Part shown: positions 32,175 to 40,677 of the stretch, in pieces | How the letters are laid out: each line of letters opens with the position of its first letter | How positions within the stretch are numbered: the first letter of the stretch is position 1 | DNA from: Actinomycetes bacterium | Lineage (GTDB): Bacteria > Actinomycetota > Acidimicrobiia > Acidimicrobiales > RAAP-2 | Reading direction: 5' to 3' | Length of the DNA stretch: 64,000 nucleotides | Assembly: GCA_021791895.1 (NCBI GenBank) | Contig: JAJYVS010000014.1 | Location: 1 to 64,000 of the forward strand | The notes under the pieces: model-generated | What the model was told of the DNA's origin: nothing | What the model saw: the letters and a program-made list of their open reading frames with translations, nothing else | The model's database searches: none | Program-made: the position numbers and the translations under genes

Positions 32175-32263
32175 GGCCGAACCCTACGGCGCCGAGCCGA
32201 ACGACCGGGTTCGCCGGTTCTTGTACCCTGTCGGGCGATGGCCCCCCGGACCTTGGCGTCTTC

Positions 32264-32938
32264 GTGGTCGCGCCCGTGATCAGGGCGGTCCTCTTCGATC
32301 TGGGTGGGGTGCTCACCACCGGACCCTTCGAGGGTTTCGCCCGCTACGAGCGCGAGGCCGGGTTGCCCGCCGGGCTGATCCGCACCATGAACTCGACGAA
32401 CTCCGACACCAACGCCTGGGCCCGCTTCGAGCGGGGGGAGGTGGACTTCGCCGGATTCTGCGAGCTGTTCGCCGCCGAAGGCCGCGCCCTCGGCCACGAG
32501 GTGGATCCGGTCCGGGTGATGTCGGCGATACGCGGCGAGGTCCGCCCCGAGATGCTCGAGGCCGTCCGCTTCTGCAAGAGCAAGTTCAAGACCGCCGCTC
32601 TGACCAACAACTTCGCCTCGGCCGAGCGGGAGCGGAGCAGCGAGACCACCATCGGATCCTTCGACGAGCTGTTCGACGTGGTGATCGAGTCGAGCCGGGT
32701 CGGGGTGCGCAAGCCGGACCCCCGCTTCTACGAGATGGCGTGTACGGCCCTCGGCGTCGAGCCGGCGGAGTCGGTGTTCCTCGACGACCTCGGGATCAAC
32801 CTCAAGCCGGCCCGGGCCATGGGGATGGCCACCATCAAGGTGGTGACCGGGCACCAGGCCGTGGCCGAGCTCTACGAGGTCCTCGGGGTGGCCCCGAACG
32901 GGTGGTCGCCGCCCGCCGACCCCGAGCCGGGCCGCTAG
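32264..32938 (+). CDS. HAD superfamily hydrolase (HAD-IA)
   Basis: A 224-aa phosphatase-like protein. Motif I is DLGGVLTTGP, with the usual second Asp of DxD replaced by Gly, as in the epoxide hydrolase N-terminal phosphatase type. Motif II is TNNFA, the Lys motif is RKPDPRFY and motif IV is FLDDLGINL. The helical cap is between about 25 and 95. A GTG 12 bp downstream (32276) is an alternative start. It precedes a CoA-transferase by 25 bp; they may be cotranscribed. Substrate unknown. Confidence 0.85.
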   Translation: MVAPVIRAVLFDLGGVLTTGPFEGFARYEREAGLPAGLIRTMNSTNSDTNAWARFERGEVDFAGFCELFAAEGRALGHEVDPVRVMSAIRGEVRPEMLEAVRFCKSKFKTAALTNNFASAERERSSETTIGSFDELFDVVIESSRVGVRKPDPRFYEMACTALGVEPAESVFLDDLGINLKPARAMGMATIKVVTGHQAVAELYEVLGVAPNGWSPPADPEPGR

Positions 32939-32963
32939 GGCGGGGAGAGGCACGGGGGCGTCG

Positions 32964-34193
32964 GTGACAGGACCGCTCGAGGACATCACCGTCGTCGAGA
33001 TCGCCAACTGGGTGGCCGCCCCGAGCGCCTCGGCGCTCATGGCCGACATGGGCGCCCTCGTGATCAAGGTGGAGCCGCCGACGGGCGACTCCATGCGCAA
33101 CAAGCTCCGCCAACCCCGCTACCCCGACGGCTACGCCGGCACCGACGTGGTCTTCCAGCTCGACAACCGAGGGAAGCGGTCGATCGCCCTCGACGTCGGC
33201 GACGAACGGGGCGCCGACATCGTGCGGCGGTTGGTCGCCGACGCCGACGTCCTGATCACCAACTTCACCCGGACGAGGCTCGACCGCTACGGGCTCGGGC
33301 CCGAGCAGCTGCACGAGCTCAACCCCGGCCTCGTCTACGGCCTGGTGACCGGCCAGGGCTCGACCGGGTCCGACGCCGACCAGCTGGCCTTCGACGTCAC
33401 CGCGTTCTTCGGCCGGGGCGGGGTGACCGGCCTGCTCGGCGAGCCCGACGGCCTGCCGGTCCAGCCGCGGCCGGGCCAGGGGGACCACACGACCGGCCTC
33501 GCTCTCCTGTCAGCGGTGCTGGGCGCCCTGCGGGTCCGGGACCGCACCGGGGAGGGCCAGCTGGTCGAGACGGCGCTCATGCGGGTGGGGACCTGGACCG
33601 TCGGGGTGGACATGGCGGCCACGTTGGTGGACCGCCGCCAGCCGACCAAGCGGAGCCGCAAGCACCCGATCTCCCCGATGAACACCCTCTACCGCTGCGC
33701 CGACGGCGTCTGGATCGTCCTGTCCGCGCACGACCAGGCGACCTGGCCCGCGCTCTGTGCCGCGCTCGGCCTGGGCGAGCTGGTCGAGGACCCCCGCTTC
33801 GCCACCGCGGCCGAGCGTTTCGCCAACGCCCAGGAGCTGGTCGGGATCTTCGACCGGCTCTTCGCCTCCGCCCCCTACGGCACCTGGGCCGAGAAGCTGA
33901 GGGGCCGGCCGATCATCTTCGCCAAGGTGGCCGAGCTGCCCGACGTCATCGAGGACCCCCAGGCCGCCGAGATGCAGATGTTCGTCGAGATCGAGCACCC
34001 GGCCCTCGGGCGGTTCGAGACCCTGGCCGCCCCGTTCTCCTTCGGGCGCTCCGAGGTGGTGGTGCGGGGCCGGGCGCCCGAGATCGGGGAGCACACCGCC
34101 GAGGTGCTCGCCGGACGCCTCGGCATGGACGAGGACGAGATCGTCGCGCTGGCCCGGGTCGGGGTGGTGGCCGGACCGGGGATCCTCGGGTGA
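32964..34193 (+). CDS. Class III (CaiB/BaiF) CoA-transferase
   Basis: A 409-aa family III CoA-transferase. The N-terminus VVEIANWVAAPSASALMADMGALVIKVEPPTGD is the family signature; the catalytic Asp is in LAFDVTAFF, and the GDHTTGLALLSAVLGAL helix is typical. It moves CoA between carboxylic acids via a glutamyl/aspartyl-CoA thioester. The GTG start at 32964 gives a family-like N-terminus. Convergent with a TetR gene, 10 bp apart. Confidence 0.92.
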   Translation: MTGPLEDITVVEIANWVAAPSASALMADMGALVIKVEPPTGDSMRNKLRQPRYPDGYAGTDVVFQLDNRGKRSIALDVGDERGADIVRRLVADADVLITNFTRTRLDRYGLGPEQLHELNPGLVYGLVTGQGSTGSDADQLAFDVTAFFGRGGVTGLLGEPDGLPVQPRPGQGDHTTGLALLSAVLGALRVRDRTGEGQLVETALMRVGTWTVGVDMAATLVDRRQPTKRSRKHPISPMNTLYRCADGVWIVLSAHDQATWPALCAALGLGELVEDPRFATAAERFANAQELVGIFDRLFASAPYGTWAEKLRGRPIIFAKVAELPDVIEDPQAAEMQMFVEIEHPALGRFETLAAPFSFGRSEVVVRGRAPEIGEHTAEVLAGRLGMDEDEIVALARVGVVAGPGILG

Positions 34194-34203
34194 ACGGGCC
34201 GGC

Positions 34204-34824
34204 CTAGCCGCGCTCGGCGACGCCGGGGCCGGCGCTGGGCGGGCCGAAGCCGGCCACGATGCGGGCGATGAGCTCGGCCCAGCCCTCCCCGGGCGGCGCG
34301 GCGAGGGAGGCGGCCCGCTGGGCCATGAGCCCCAGGTGGACGGTCCGGATGAAGTACAAGAACGCGTCGGGGTCGACGTCGAGGGACAGGGTCCCGTCCC
34401 GCCGGGCGGCGGCCAGGAGCACTTCGGCCCGGTTCTTGAAGATCTCGTCCGCCTCCGCCAGGGCCTGGGCCACCTCGGGCTCGCGCCGGGCGGCCACGTA
34501 CGCCTCGAGCTGCATGGCCTCGGAGTCGCTCAACGGCTCCGCGCGCATCGCACCGGCGACCAGGAGGTCGGCCACCTTGGCCACCCGCTCGAGGTCGCTG
34601 CGGAGCCGGGCCGCCGAGCGGCTGCAGACCGCCTCGCGCAACAGCTCGTTCTTGGAGGCGAAGCGCCCGTAGACGGCCCCGGTGGACAGCCCGGCCTCGG
34701 CGACCACGTCCATGATCCGCGTCCCCGAGTAGCCCTTGGCCGCGAAGACCCGGGCGGCGGCGTCGAGGAGGCGCTCGCGCAGCGGATCGGGCTCGGGGGC
34801 TGGCTCGGTCGCGGCCTGGACCAT
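34204..34824 (-). CDS. TetR/AcrR family transcriptional regulator
   Basis: A 206-aa regulator. The N-terminal HTH is RERLLDAAARVFAAKGYSGT with the recognition region VAEAGLSTGAVYGRFASKNE. The helical ligand-binding domain has a C-terminal tail rich in Ala/Gly. An ATG at 34824 (MVQAATEP) is preferred; an in-frame start 24 bp upstream is possible. The gene it controls is not clear: it faces the CoA-transferase and has a short gap to the beta-lactamase-like gene. Confidence 0.88.
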   Translation of the reverse strand: MVQAATEPAPEPDPLRERLLDAAARVFAAKGYSGTRIMDVVAEAGLSTGAVYGRFASKNELLREAVCSRSAARLRSDLERVAKVADLLVAGAMRAEPLSDSEAMQLEAYVAARREPEVAQALAEADEIFKNRAEVLLAAARRDGTLSLDVDPDAFLYFIRTVHLGLMAQRAASLAAPPGEGWAELIARIVAGFGPPSAGPGVAERG

Positions 34825-34924
34825 GGGCCCAACGCTAGTTCCCGGCACCCACCCGGGACCCGACCGGACCCGGCAAATGGTGCGCGACCGAGGCCGGGAT
34901 GCGCGGCGCGCGTCGGGCCGAGGG

Positions 34925-36142
34925 TCAGTCGGCCAGGGCCTGGTAGACGAGGGAGCGGAGCTGGGCCCGGAACGGGTAGGCGGCCGAGGGCATCAGCTGG
35001 GTCATGAACAGGACCGCCAGGTCCTCCTTGGGGTCGATCCAGAAGGCGGTCGACGCCGCCCCGCCCCAGTAGTACTCGCCCGCCGAGCCGACCATGGAGG
35101 TGGCCGCCGGACCCTGGCCCACGGCGAAGCCGAGGCCGAAGCCGACCCCGGTGAACCCGGCCTCCCCGAAGCCGCCGACCGCCATCTGGGTGAGGTCGGC
35201 TCCGCCGGGCAGGTGGTTGACGGTCATGAGCTCGAGCGTCTTGCGCCCGATGACGCGGTGGCCCCCGAGCTCACCTTTGCCGACCAGCATGCGGCAGAAG
35301 GCCAGGTAGTCGGCGGTGGTCGACACCAGCCCGCCGGCACCGGAGAGATAGGACGGCCGGCGCCGGTAGGCGGAGGTCTCCGGGTCGTCGAAGAGGCTCG
35401 GCTCCCGCCCGGCGTGGTGGGCGTAGTTGGCGGCGAAGCGCGCCAGCTTGTCGTCGCCGACGCTGAAGGCGGTGTCGACCATGCCGAGCGGCTCGAAGAT
35501 CTCCTGGGCCAGGTACTCGTCGAACGGCCGGCCCGAGAGGATCTCGACCAGCCGGGCGCAGATGTCGGTGGACAGGCCGTAGTTCCACCGGGTACCGGGC
35601 TGGAACTTGAGGGGGTGGTGGGCGAGGAGCTCGCACACCGACTCGAGGGTTGCCGAACCGGCCGCCTCGCGGCGCTCGGCGTCGAAGGCCCGGTCGATCG
35701 GGTGGACCGGGGCCAGGTTGCTCGGCAGGCCGGTCGTGTGCATGAGGGCGTCGCGCACGGTCATCGGTTGGTCGGGCGCCGAGGTCTCGATCGACCCGTC
35801 GTCACGCACCGTCCCCACCTCGAGCCCCTCCCACGACGGGATGTAGCGGTGGACCGGGTCGGTCAGCAAGAAGGCGCCCTGCTCGTAGAGCTGCATCAGC
35901 GCGATCGAGGTGATCGGCTTGGTCATCGAGTAGATCCGCCAGATCGTGTCCTCGGTGACCGGCTTCGACCGCTCCCGGTCCATGAGGCCGAGCGAGCGGT
36001 GGTAGGCGACGTGGTCGCCCCGCAGCACGGTGATCTGGCAGCCGGCGATCTTGCCCGCCGACACGTAGCGCCGGTCGAAGTGGTCGGTGATGCGCTCCAG
36101 GCGCCGCCCGTCGAATCCGGCGGCCTCGGCGTCGACCTTCAT
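34925..36142 (-). CDS. Serine beta-lactamase-like (class C/EstB) hydrolase
   Basis: A 405-aa serine hydrolase of the beta-lactamase/penicillin-binding family. The catalytic tetrad motif SMTK (S-x-x-K) lies near residue 72 and the Tyr motif YGLS in WNYGLSTD near 190. No signal peptide is seen, so it is probably a cytosolic esterase of the EstB type rather than a penicillinase. The ATG at 36142 has a GGGAGGG Shine-Dalgarno. Substrate unknown. Confidence 0.9.
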   Translation of the reverse strand: MKVDAEAAGFDGRRLERITDHFDRRYVSAGKIAGCQITVLRGDHVAYHRSLGLMDRERSKPVTEDTIWRIYSMTKPITSIALMQLYEQGAFLLTDPVHRYIPSWEGLEVGTVRDDGSIETSAPDQPMTVRDALMHTTGLPSNLAPVHPIDRAFDAERREAAGSATLESVCELLAHHPLKFQPGTRWNYGLSTDICARLVEILSGRPFDEYLAQEIFEPLGMVDTAFSVGDDKLARFAANYAHHAGREPSLFDDPETSAYRRRPSYLSGAGGLVSTTADYLAFCRMLVGKGELGGHRVIGRKTLELMTVNHLPGGADLTQMAVGGFGEAGFTGVGFGLGFAVGQGPAATSMVGSAGEYYWGGAASTAFWIDPKEDLAVLFMTQLMPSAAYPFRAQLRSLVYQALAD

Positions 36143-36348
36143 GGGTCCCCCTCCCTCGCAGCAACCTGAGAACGTTCCCAGGACCTCGGGTCACCCTATC
36201 GCCCGAGGACTCGGGGGAACCGGCCGAGATCGGGGCGGGGTGCGCCGCGCCGTTCCCCGTCGCATCGGCGACGATGCGCGAAACTGCCGCCGATGTCGTC
36301 CCCGTGGTGTCGCGCTCGGCGCCCCGGCACGCGTGATGGGGTGAGCCG

Positions 36349-37203
36349 GTGCGCCTAGGACTCCTCGGGGTGCGCGGCTCGACCCCGGCACCAGGAGCCG
36401 AGTTCGTCCGCTACGGCGGGCACACCTCCTGTGTCGCCGTCGCGGACGAGGGGAGGGCACCGACGCTGGTCCTCGACGCCGGGACCGGCCTGCGCGCCCT
36501 GTCCGGGCTGACGGGCGGCAGCGCCTTCGCCGGGGCCATCGTGCTCGGCCACCTCCACTGGGACCACACCATGGGGCTGCCGTTCTCCCCGGCGGTCGAC
36601 AACCCCGACGCCGACGTCGAGCTGTGGGTGCCGGCCCAGGGCGACACCGAGACGATCCTCGAACGCTGGATGGCACCGCCCCACTTCCCGATCACCCCCT
36701 CCCAGTTGCGCGGCCGCTGGCGGTTCGGGGCGCTGGAGGAGGGCACCCACCGCCTCGGCGGCTTCGAGGTCCTGGCCCGGGAGATCCCCCACAAGGGGGG
36801 GCGGGCCTTCGGCTACCGGGTGTCGGACGGCACGGCCGCCTTCGCGTATCTGAGCGACCACTGCCCGACCGTGCTCGGGCCCGGGCCCGACGGCCTGGGG
36901 GCGCGTCATCCTGCCGCGATGGCCCTCGCCGAGGGGTGCGACCTGTTGATCCACGACGCGCAGTACCTCGACGAGGAGCTGGCGTCGCGGGCCAGCTTCG
37001 GCCACGCCGCCGCCGGGTACGCGGTCGGCCTGGCCGAGGCGGCCTCGGTGCCCCGGGTCCTCCTCTACCACCACGACCCGCCGCGGACCGACGACCAGAT
37101 CGACGCCTTGGTCGCGCGCTACGCCGGGCGCGCCGTCGTGGTCGAGGGGGCCAGGCAGGGCACGGTGATCGACCTCCCCGGGCATCGGCCCCCGGGGGCT
37201 TGA
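36349..37203 (+). CDS. MBL-fold metallohydrolase (cyclic phosphodiesterase/RNase Z-like)
   Basis: A 284-aa metallo-beta-lactamase-fold protein. The N-terminus LGVRGSTPAPG with RYGGHTSCV is typical of the PhnP/RNase Z-like group, and the metal motif is GHLHWDHTMGL. Further metal ligands are likely SDHCP and the HDAQY segment, followed by a HAAAGYAVGLA helix and YHHDP. It probably hydrolyses a phosphodiester; the precise substrate is unknown. The gene is preceded by a 206-bp gap containing a 7-bp hairpin (36261-36278). Confidence 0.88.
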   Translation: MRLGLLGVRGSTPAPGAEFVRYGGHTSCVAVADEGRAPTLVLDAGTGLRALSGLTGGSAFAGAIVLGHLHWDHTMGLPFSPAVDNPDADVELWVPAQGDTETILERWMAPPHFPITPSQLRGRWRFGALEEGTHRLGGFEVLAREIPHKGGRAFGYRVSDGTAAFAYLSDHCPTVLGPGPDGLGARHPAAMALAEGCDLLIHDAQYLDEELASRASFGHAAAGYAVGLAEAASVPRVLLYHHDPPRTDDQIDALVARYAGRAVVVEGARQGTVIDLPGHRPPGA

Positions 37204-37224
37204 CGGCTCCGGGCCCCTCGCCGG

Positions 37225-38784
37225 TCAGCCGGGGTCGCTCGCCGGCACCCCGGGCCGGGTGCCCACCTTGTGCTCGTAGCCCGGGAGCGGGGTGCGGTAG
37301 AGGCAGCCGTCGCAGTTCATGGTGACCGGCGCCCCCAACGTCTCGTCGTAGCGGGACCAGAGCAACGCGACGATGCGCTCGTCGAGCCCCATGTGCGCGC
37401 CCAGCGCGACCTCGACGTCGGAGTGGGCGGCCGCCCAGTCCCGGGCCTGCTCGCCGATCCGCTCGACCAGGAGCCCGGTGCACAAGAAGTACGGCACGAC
37501 CGCGATCCGCCGGGCGCCGAGCCGCCGGCAGCGCTCGAGCGCCTCGGCGACCGAGGGCCGGGCCAACGACACGAAGGCCGGTTCCACGAACCCGAGCGCC
37601 GGCGTCGGTCCCCCCGAACGCTCGCCGCCGGTCGCGAGGCCCCGCCCGTCGGCCAGCAGCCGGGCCGCCTTCACCAGGTCGCCGTTGGCGTCGGGGTCGG
37701 TCGAGCCCCTCCCGGCCACCACCACGGCGTCGCCCGGGCCCTCGGGCCACGGGGCGGGGTCGTGACCGGTGAAGCGCACCGAGCGGATCCGGTCCTCGAC
37801 GGTGGCGAGGACGTCGGGATGGAGCCCGAGGTCCCGCCCGTAGCTGAAGGCCACCGAGGGGTGGCGGAGCCTGGCCCGCGCCAGCGCGCCCGGCCCGTCG
37901 TCCTTCAGGTGTCCGGCCCCGAGGAGGAGGAGGGGGATCGCCACCACCCGGGACGCGCCGGCCTCGACCAGCCGGTCGACCGCGGTGTCGAGGGACGGCT
38001 CCACGAACTCGATGAACCCGGCCTCGACCGCCACCTTTGCCCGCCGGTCCCGCAGGGCCGCCGCGAAGCGCCCCAGTTCCTCGGCCCCGGCGGCCGAGCG
38101 GGTGCCGTGTCCGATCAACAAGAGCGCCGGGGGCCGGGTCGGCGGCGGCACCGCCTTCGCCAGCCGGGAGATCGCGTTCAGCATGGCCGCACCCACGGCC
38201 GCGCCGCCGCGCTCGCCCCGGAGGGTCATGGCCGGGATGCCCCGGCGCTCGGCCAGGTCCAAGAGGGCCTCCTTGGCCTCGGCGGCACCGACGTAGCCGA
38301 CCGGGGTCCCGATCACGAGGGCCGGCCGGAGCGATCCGGCGTCGATCAGGCGGACCACCTCGGCCAGGGCGGTGGGCGCGCAGCCGACGACGAAGACCGC
38401 GCCGTTCGGGTGGGCCGCCGCCGCCCGGGCCATGGCGGCGGCCGACCGGCTCGGGTACGGCCCGGCCCGGGCGACCTCGCCGAGGGTGCACACCGCGTCG
38501 ACACCGGTGATCGCGGCGCGGACCATCTCCACGTCGCAGACGACCGGCGCCCCGGCGGCCATCGCCGCCACCCCGGCCGCGACCGCCGAGGTCGGCGCGC
38601 GCAGGTGCGCGACCAGGGCCGGGTCGGCCGTCGCGTGGACCACCCGTGCGGCCACGGCGCGGGGCCCCTCCGGCCACGCCGACAGGTCCACCAATTGCTC
38701 GAGGAGCCGGTAGCTCTCGGCTTCGATCGGGTGCACCTCGGGCTCGACCCCTCGGCCCTCGCTCGGCAGGTCGCCGCCGGTCAT
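37225..38784 (-). CDS. cobH-cbiX: Precorrin-8X methylmutase (CobH/CbiC) fused to CbiX-type chelatase
   Basis: A 519-aa fusion. Residues about 15-215 are precorrin-8X methylmutase (IEAESYRLLEQLVDL, VHATADPALV, FVVGCAPTALAEVVRL), which migrates the C11 methyl to form (cobalt-)hydrogenobyrinate. Residues about 225-519 are a long CbiX-like sirohydrochlorin cobaltochelatase with two half-domains (LLLIGHGTRSAAGAEELG, GAGHLKDDGP; then AVVVAGRGSTDPD) and a CxxC in MNCDGCLYR near the end. The start overlaps the ferredoxin stop (ATGA). It is the last gene of the corrin-ring operon. Confidence 0.92.
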   Translation of the reverse strand: MTGGDLPSEGRGVEPEVHPIEAESYRLLEQLVDLSAWPEGPRAVAARVVHATADPALVAHLRAPTSAVAAGVAAMAAGAPVVCDVEMVRAAITGVDAVCTLGEVARAGPYPSRSAAAMARAAAAHPNGAVFVVGCAPTALAEVVRLIDAGSLRPALVIGTPVGYVGAAEAKEALLDLAERRGIPAMTLRGERGGAAVGAAMLNAISRLAKAVPPPTRPPALLLIGHGTRSAAGAEELGRFAAALRDRRAKVAVEAGFIEFVEPSLDTAVDRLVEAGASRVVAIPLLLLGAGHLKDDGPGALARARLRHPSVAFSYGRDLGLHPDVLATVEDRIRSVRFTGHDPAPWPEGPGDAVVVAGRGSTDPDANGDLVKAARLLADGRGLATGGERSGGPTPALGFVEPAFVSLARPSVAEALERCRRLGARRIAVVPYFLCTGLLVERIGEQARDWAAAHSDVEVALGAHMGLDERIVALLWSRYDETLGAPVTMNCDGCLYRTPLPGYEHKVGTRPGVPASDPG

Positions 38785-38972
38785 CGTTCGAGCTCGACGA
38801 TCGCGTCGCGCGGGCAGACCTCGATGCACGCCAGGCAACCGGTGCACCGGCGGGCATCGAGGCTCGGACGTCCCGGTGCCGGCAGGAGGGCCCGTTCGGG
38901 ACAGGTGAGGAGGCACAGCCCGCAGGCCGTGCAGGCAGCGCTCAGCGCGAGGGGCGGGACGAGCATGCTCAT
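38781..38972 (-). CDS. 2[4Fe-4S] ferredoxin of the cobalamin operon
   Basis: A 63-aa ferredoxin with two cluster motifs: CTACGLCLLTCP and CTGCLACIEVCP. It overlaps cobH-cbiX by 4 bp and follows cbiG-cobJ by 16 bp. Ferredoxins of this type occur in many cobalamin operons and could donate electrons to a corrinoid reduction or to the CxxC-bearing chelatase; the partner is not shown by sequence. Confidence 0.92.
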   Translation of the reverse strand: MSMLVPPLALSAACTACGLCLLTCPERALLPAPGRPSLDARRCTGCLACIEVCPRDAIVELER

Positions 38973-38988
38973 GGTGCGCGCCGGAGGG

Positions 38989-40677
38989 TCACGGGAGGTA
39001 CCCGCGCGGGGTGACCATCCGTCCGGCCCGCAGGCGGGTCGTGGACGAACCGATCACGAGGCACGTGGTCATGTTGACCGCTGCGCACTCCAGCTGGCCA
39101 AGCGTGGTCACCCGCACCGCCTGGTCCGGGCGGCCGGCGTCGGTGACGACCCCGACCACGGTGTCGGGCCCACGGTGCTCGAGGAGGATCGAGCGGGTCC
39201 GCTCCAGTTGCCAGGTCCGGGTCCTCGAGCGCGGGTTGTAGACCACGACGACCAGGTCGCTCAGGGCCGCGGCCCGCACCCGGGCCTCGATCAGCTCCCA
39301 GGGGGTGAGGAGGTCCGACAGGCTGAGGGTGAGGAAGTCGTGGCCGAGGGGTGCGCCGAGCAGGGCCGCCGCCGACAACGCGGCGGTCACCCCGGGGACC
39401 ACGCGCACCTCGACGTCGCGCGCCGTCGCCTCGTCCAAGAGGTCGAGGGTGGGGGAGGCCATGGCGTAGACCCCGGCGTCGCCCGAGCACACGAGGGCGA
39501 CCCGGGCACCCCGGGCCGCGAGGTCGAGGGCCAGGCGGGCCCGTTCCAGCTCGCTCCCGATGGCGAACCGGTGGATCTGCTGGGACGGGGTCAACAGGTC
39601 CGAGCACTGCTCGACGTAGGCGTCCAGCCCCACCACGACCTGGGCGTGGCGGACCGCGGTCGCCGCCTCGGCGGTGCGCTGGGCGGCCGAGCCAGGACCG
39701 AGCCCGACGATGTGGAGCGACCCGGCCGGGCGGGCCCGTCTCGCCACTGCCACGGTGGTCCGGCCGGCGACGGTCTTGGCCACGACGAGCTCGGCGTCAT
39801 CTCCGGCCGCGGCCAGTGCCGCCGCCTCGGCCACCGAGCGGGTCCCGACCGCCGAGGCCACCACCTCGCTCGGGTTGGGGACCACGACGGTGTCGAGCTC
39901 GGCGGCCGGGAAGCTCCGGACCGCCAGGTCGAAGGCGTCGGCGACGGCCGAGACGGCGGGGTGCTCCGCCCGCCGGTCGATGGTGGCGACGGCGGCCAGC
40001 GAGCGAGCGGAGAGTCCCCCGGTCCCGAGGACGCCGCGCACCGCGTCGAGCGCGTCGGACGCCGTGGCGTCCGAGGTGGTCCCGAGGCCGACGACGAGGG
40101 AGGGCGGCCGCAGGACGACGGTGGCGTCGGCTTGCTCCCGCGCCCGGTCGGTGACGACGACCCGACCGGCCGGAGCCGGATCGGTCGTGCCGAGCAACGC
40201 GGTGATCGGTCCGGGGAGCGGCCAGCCGAGCTCGTTGTCGAGGGCGACCGGCCGCCCGGCGACCAGCGCCGCGGTGACCCCGGCCACGTCCCCCTCGGCC
40301 AGGAGGTCGGGGAGCAGGTCGAGGGCGGGGAGGTCGAGCCGGTCGGTCGCCGTCGTCACCACCGCCTGAGCGCCGAGGAGGCGCGCCACCTCGGTGGCCA
40401 GCGCGTTGGCACCCGCCCCGTGGCCGCCGAGGACCGAGACGGCGAAGGTCGCGGCGTCGTCCACGCACACGACCGCGGGATCCGACGCCTTGTCGCGGAG
40501 CAGCGGGGCGACCAGCCGGACGGTGGCCCCGAGAGCGAGCACCACCACGAAGCCGTCGACCTTCTCCCACCGGTCGGCCAGGACCTTGGCCGGGTCGCCG
40601 TGCGCGTGCTCGTAGGGGAGGCGTTCGGCCACCCGCCGGCCGGCCTCGGTGACCGAGATGGCGAGGACCCCGCTCAC
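38989..40677 (-). CDS. cbiG-cobJ: CbiG / CobJ fusion: cobalt-precorrin-5A hydrolase and precorrin-3B C17-methyltransferase
   Basis: A 562-aa bifunctional enzyme. Residues 1-about 320 are CbiG (LAISVTEAGRRVAERL, VLALGATVRLVAPLL, VSVLGGHGAGANALA, VVGLGTTSDATASDALDAV). Residues about 325-562 are the CobJ/CbiH methyltransferase (HIVGLGPGSAAQRTAEA, VVVGLDAYVEQ, LVCSGDAGVYAMASPTLDL). The GTG at 40677 overlaps the cobL stop (GTGA). It catalyses ring contraction and deacylation in corrin synthesis. The CbiG part is a marker of the cobalt-early (anaerobic) route. Confidence 0.94.
   Translation of the reverse strand: MSGVLAISVTEAGRRVAERLPYEHAHGDPAKVLADRWEKVDGFVVVLALGATVRLVAPLLRDKASDPAVVCVDDAATFAVSVLGGHGAGANALATEVARLLGAQAVVTTATDRLDLPALDLLPDLLAEGDVAGVTAALVAGRPVALDNELGWPLPGPITALLGTTDPAPAGRVVVTDRAREQADATVVLRPPSLVVGLGTTSDATASDALDAVRGVLGTGGLSARSLAAVATIDRRAEHPAVSAVADAFDLAVRSFPAAELDTVVVPNPSEVVASAVGTRSVAEAAALAAAGDDAELVVAKTVAGRTTVAVARRARPAGSLHIVGLGPGSAAQRTAEAATAVRHAQVVVGLDAYVEQCSDLLTPSQQIHRFAIGSELERARLALDLAARGARVALVCSGDAGVYAMASPTLDLLDEATARDVEVRVVPGVTAALSAAALLGAPLGHDFLTLSLSDLLTPWELIEARVRAAALSDLVVVVYNPRSRTRTWQLERTRSILLEHRGPDTVVGVVTDAGRPDQAVRVTTLGQLECAAVNMTTCLVIGSSTTRLRAGRMVTPRGYLP

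Noticed and set aside
36261-36278. A 7-bp hairpin (CGCATCG-GCGA-CGATGCG) as a terminator
   Set aside because: There is no T-run after it, and it lies between divergent genes, where a terminator is not expected.
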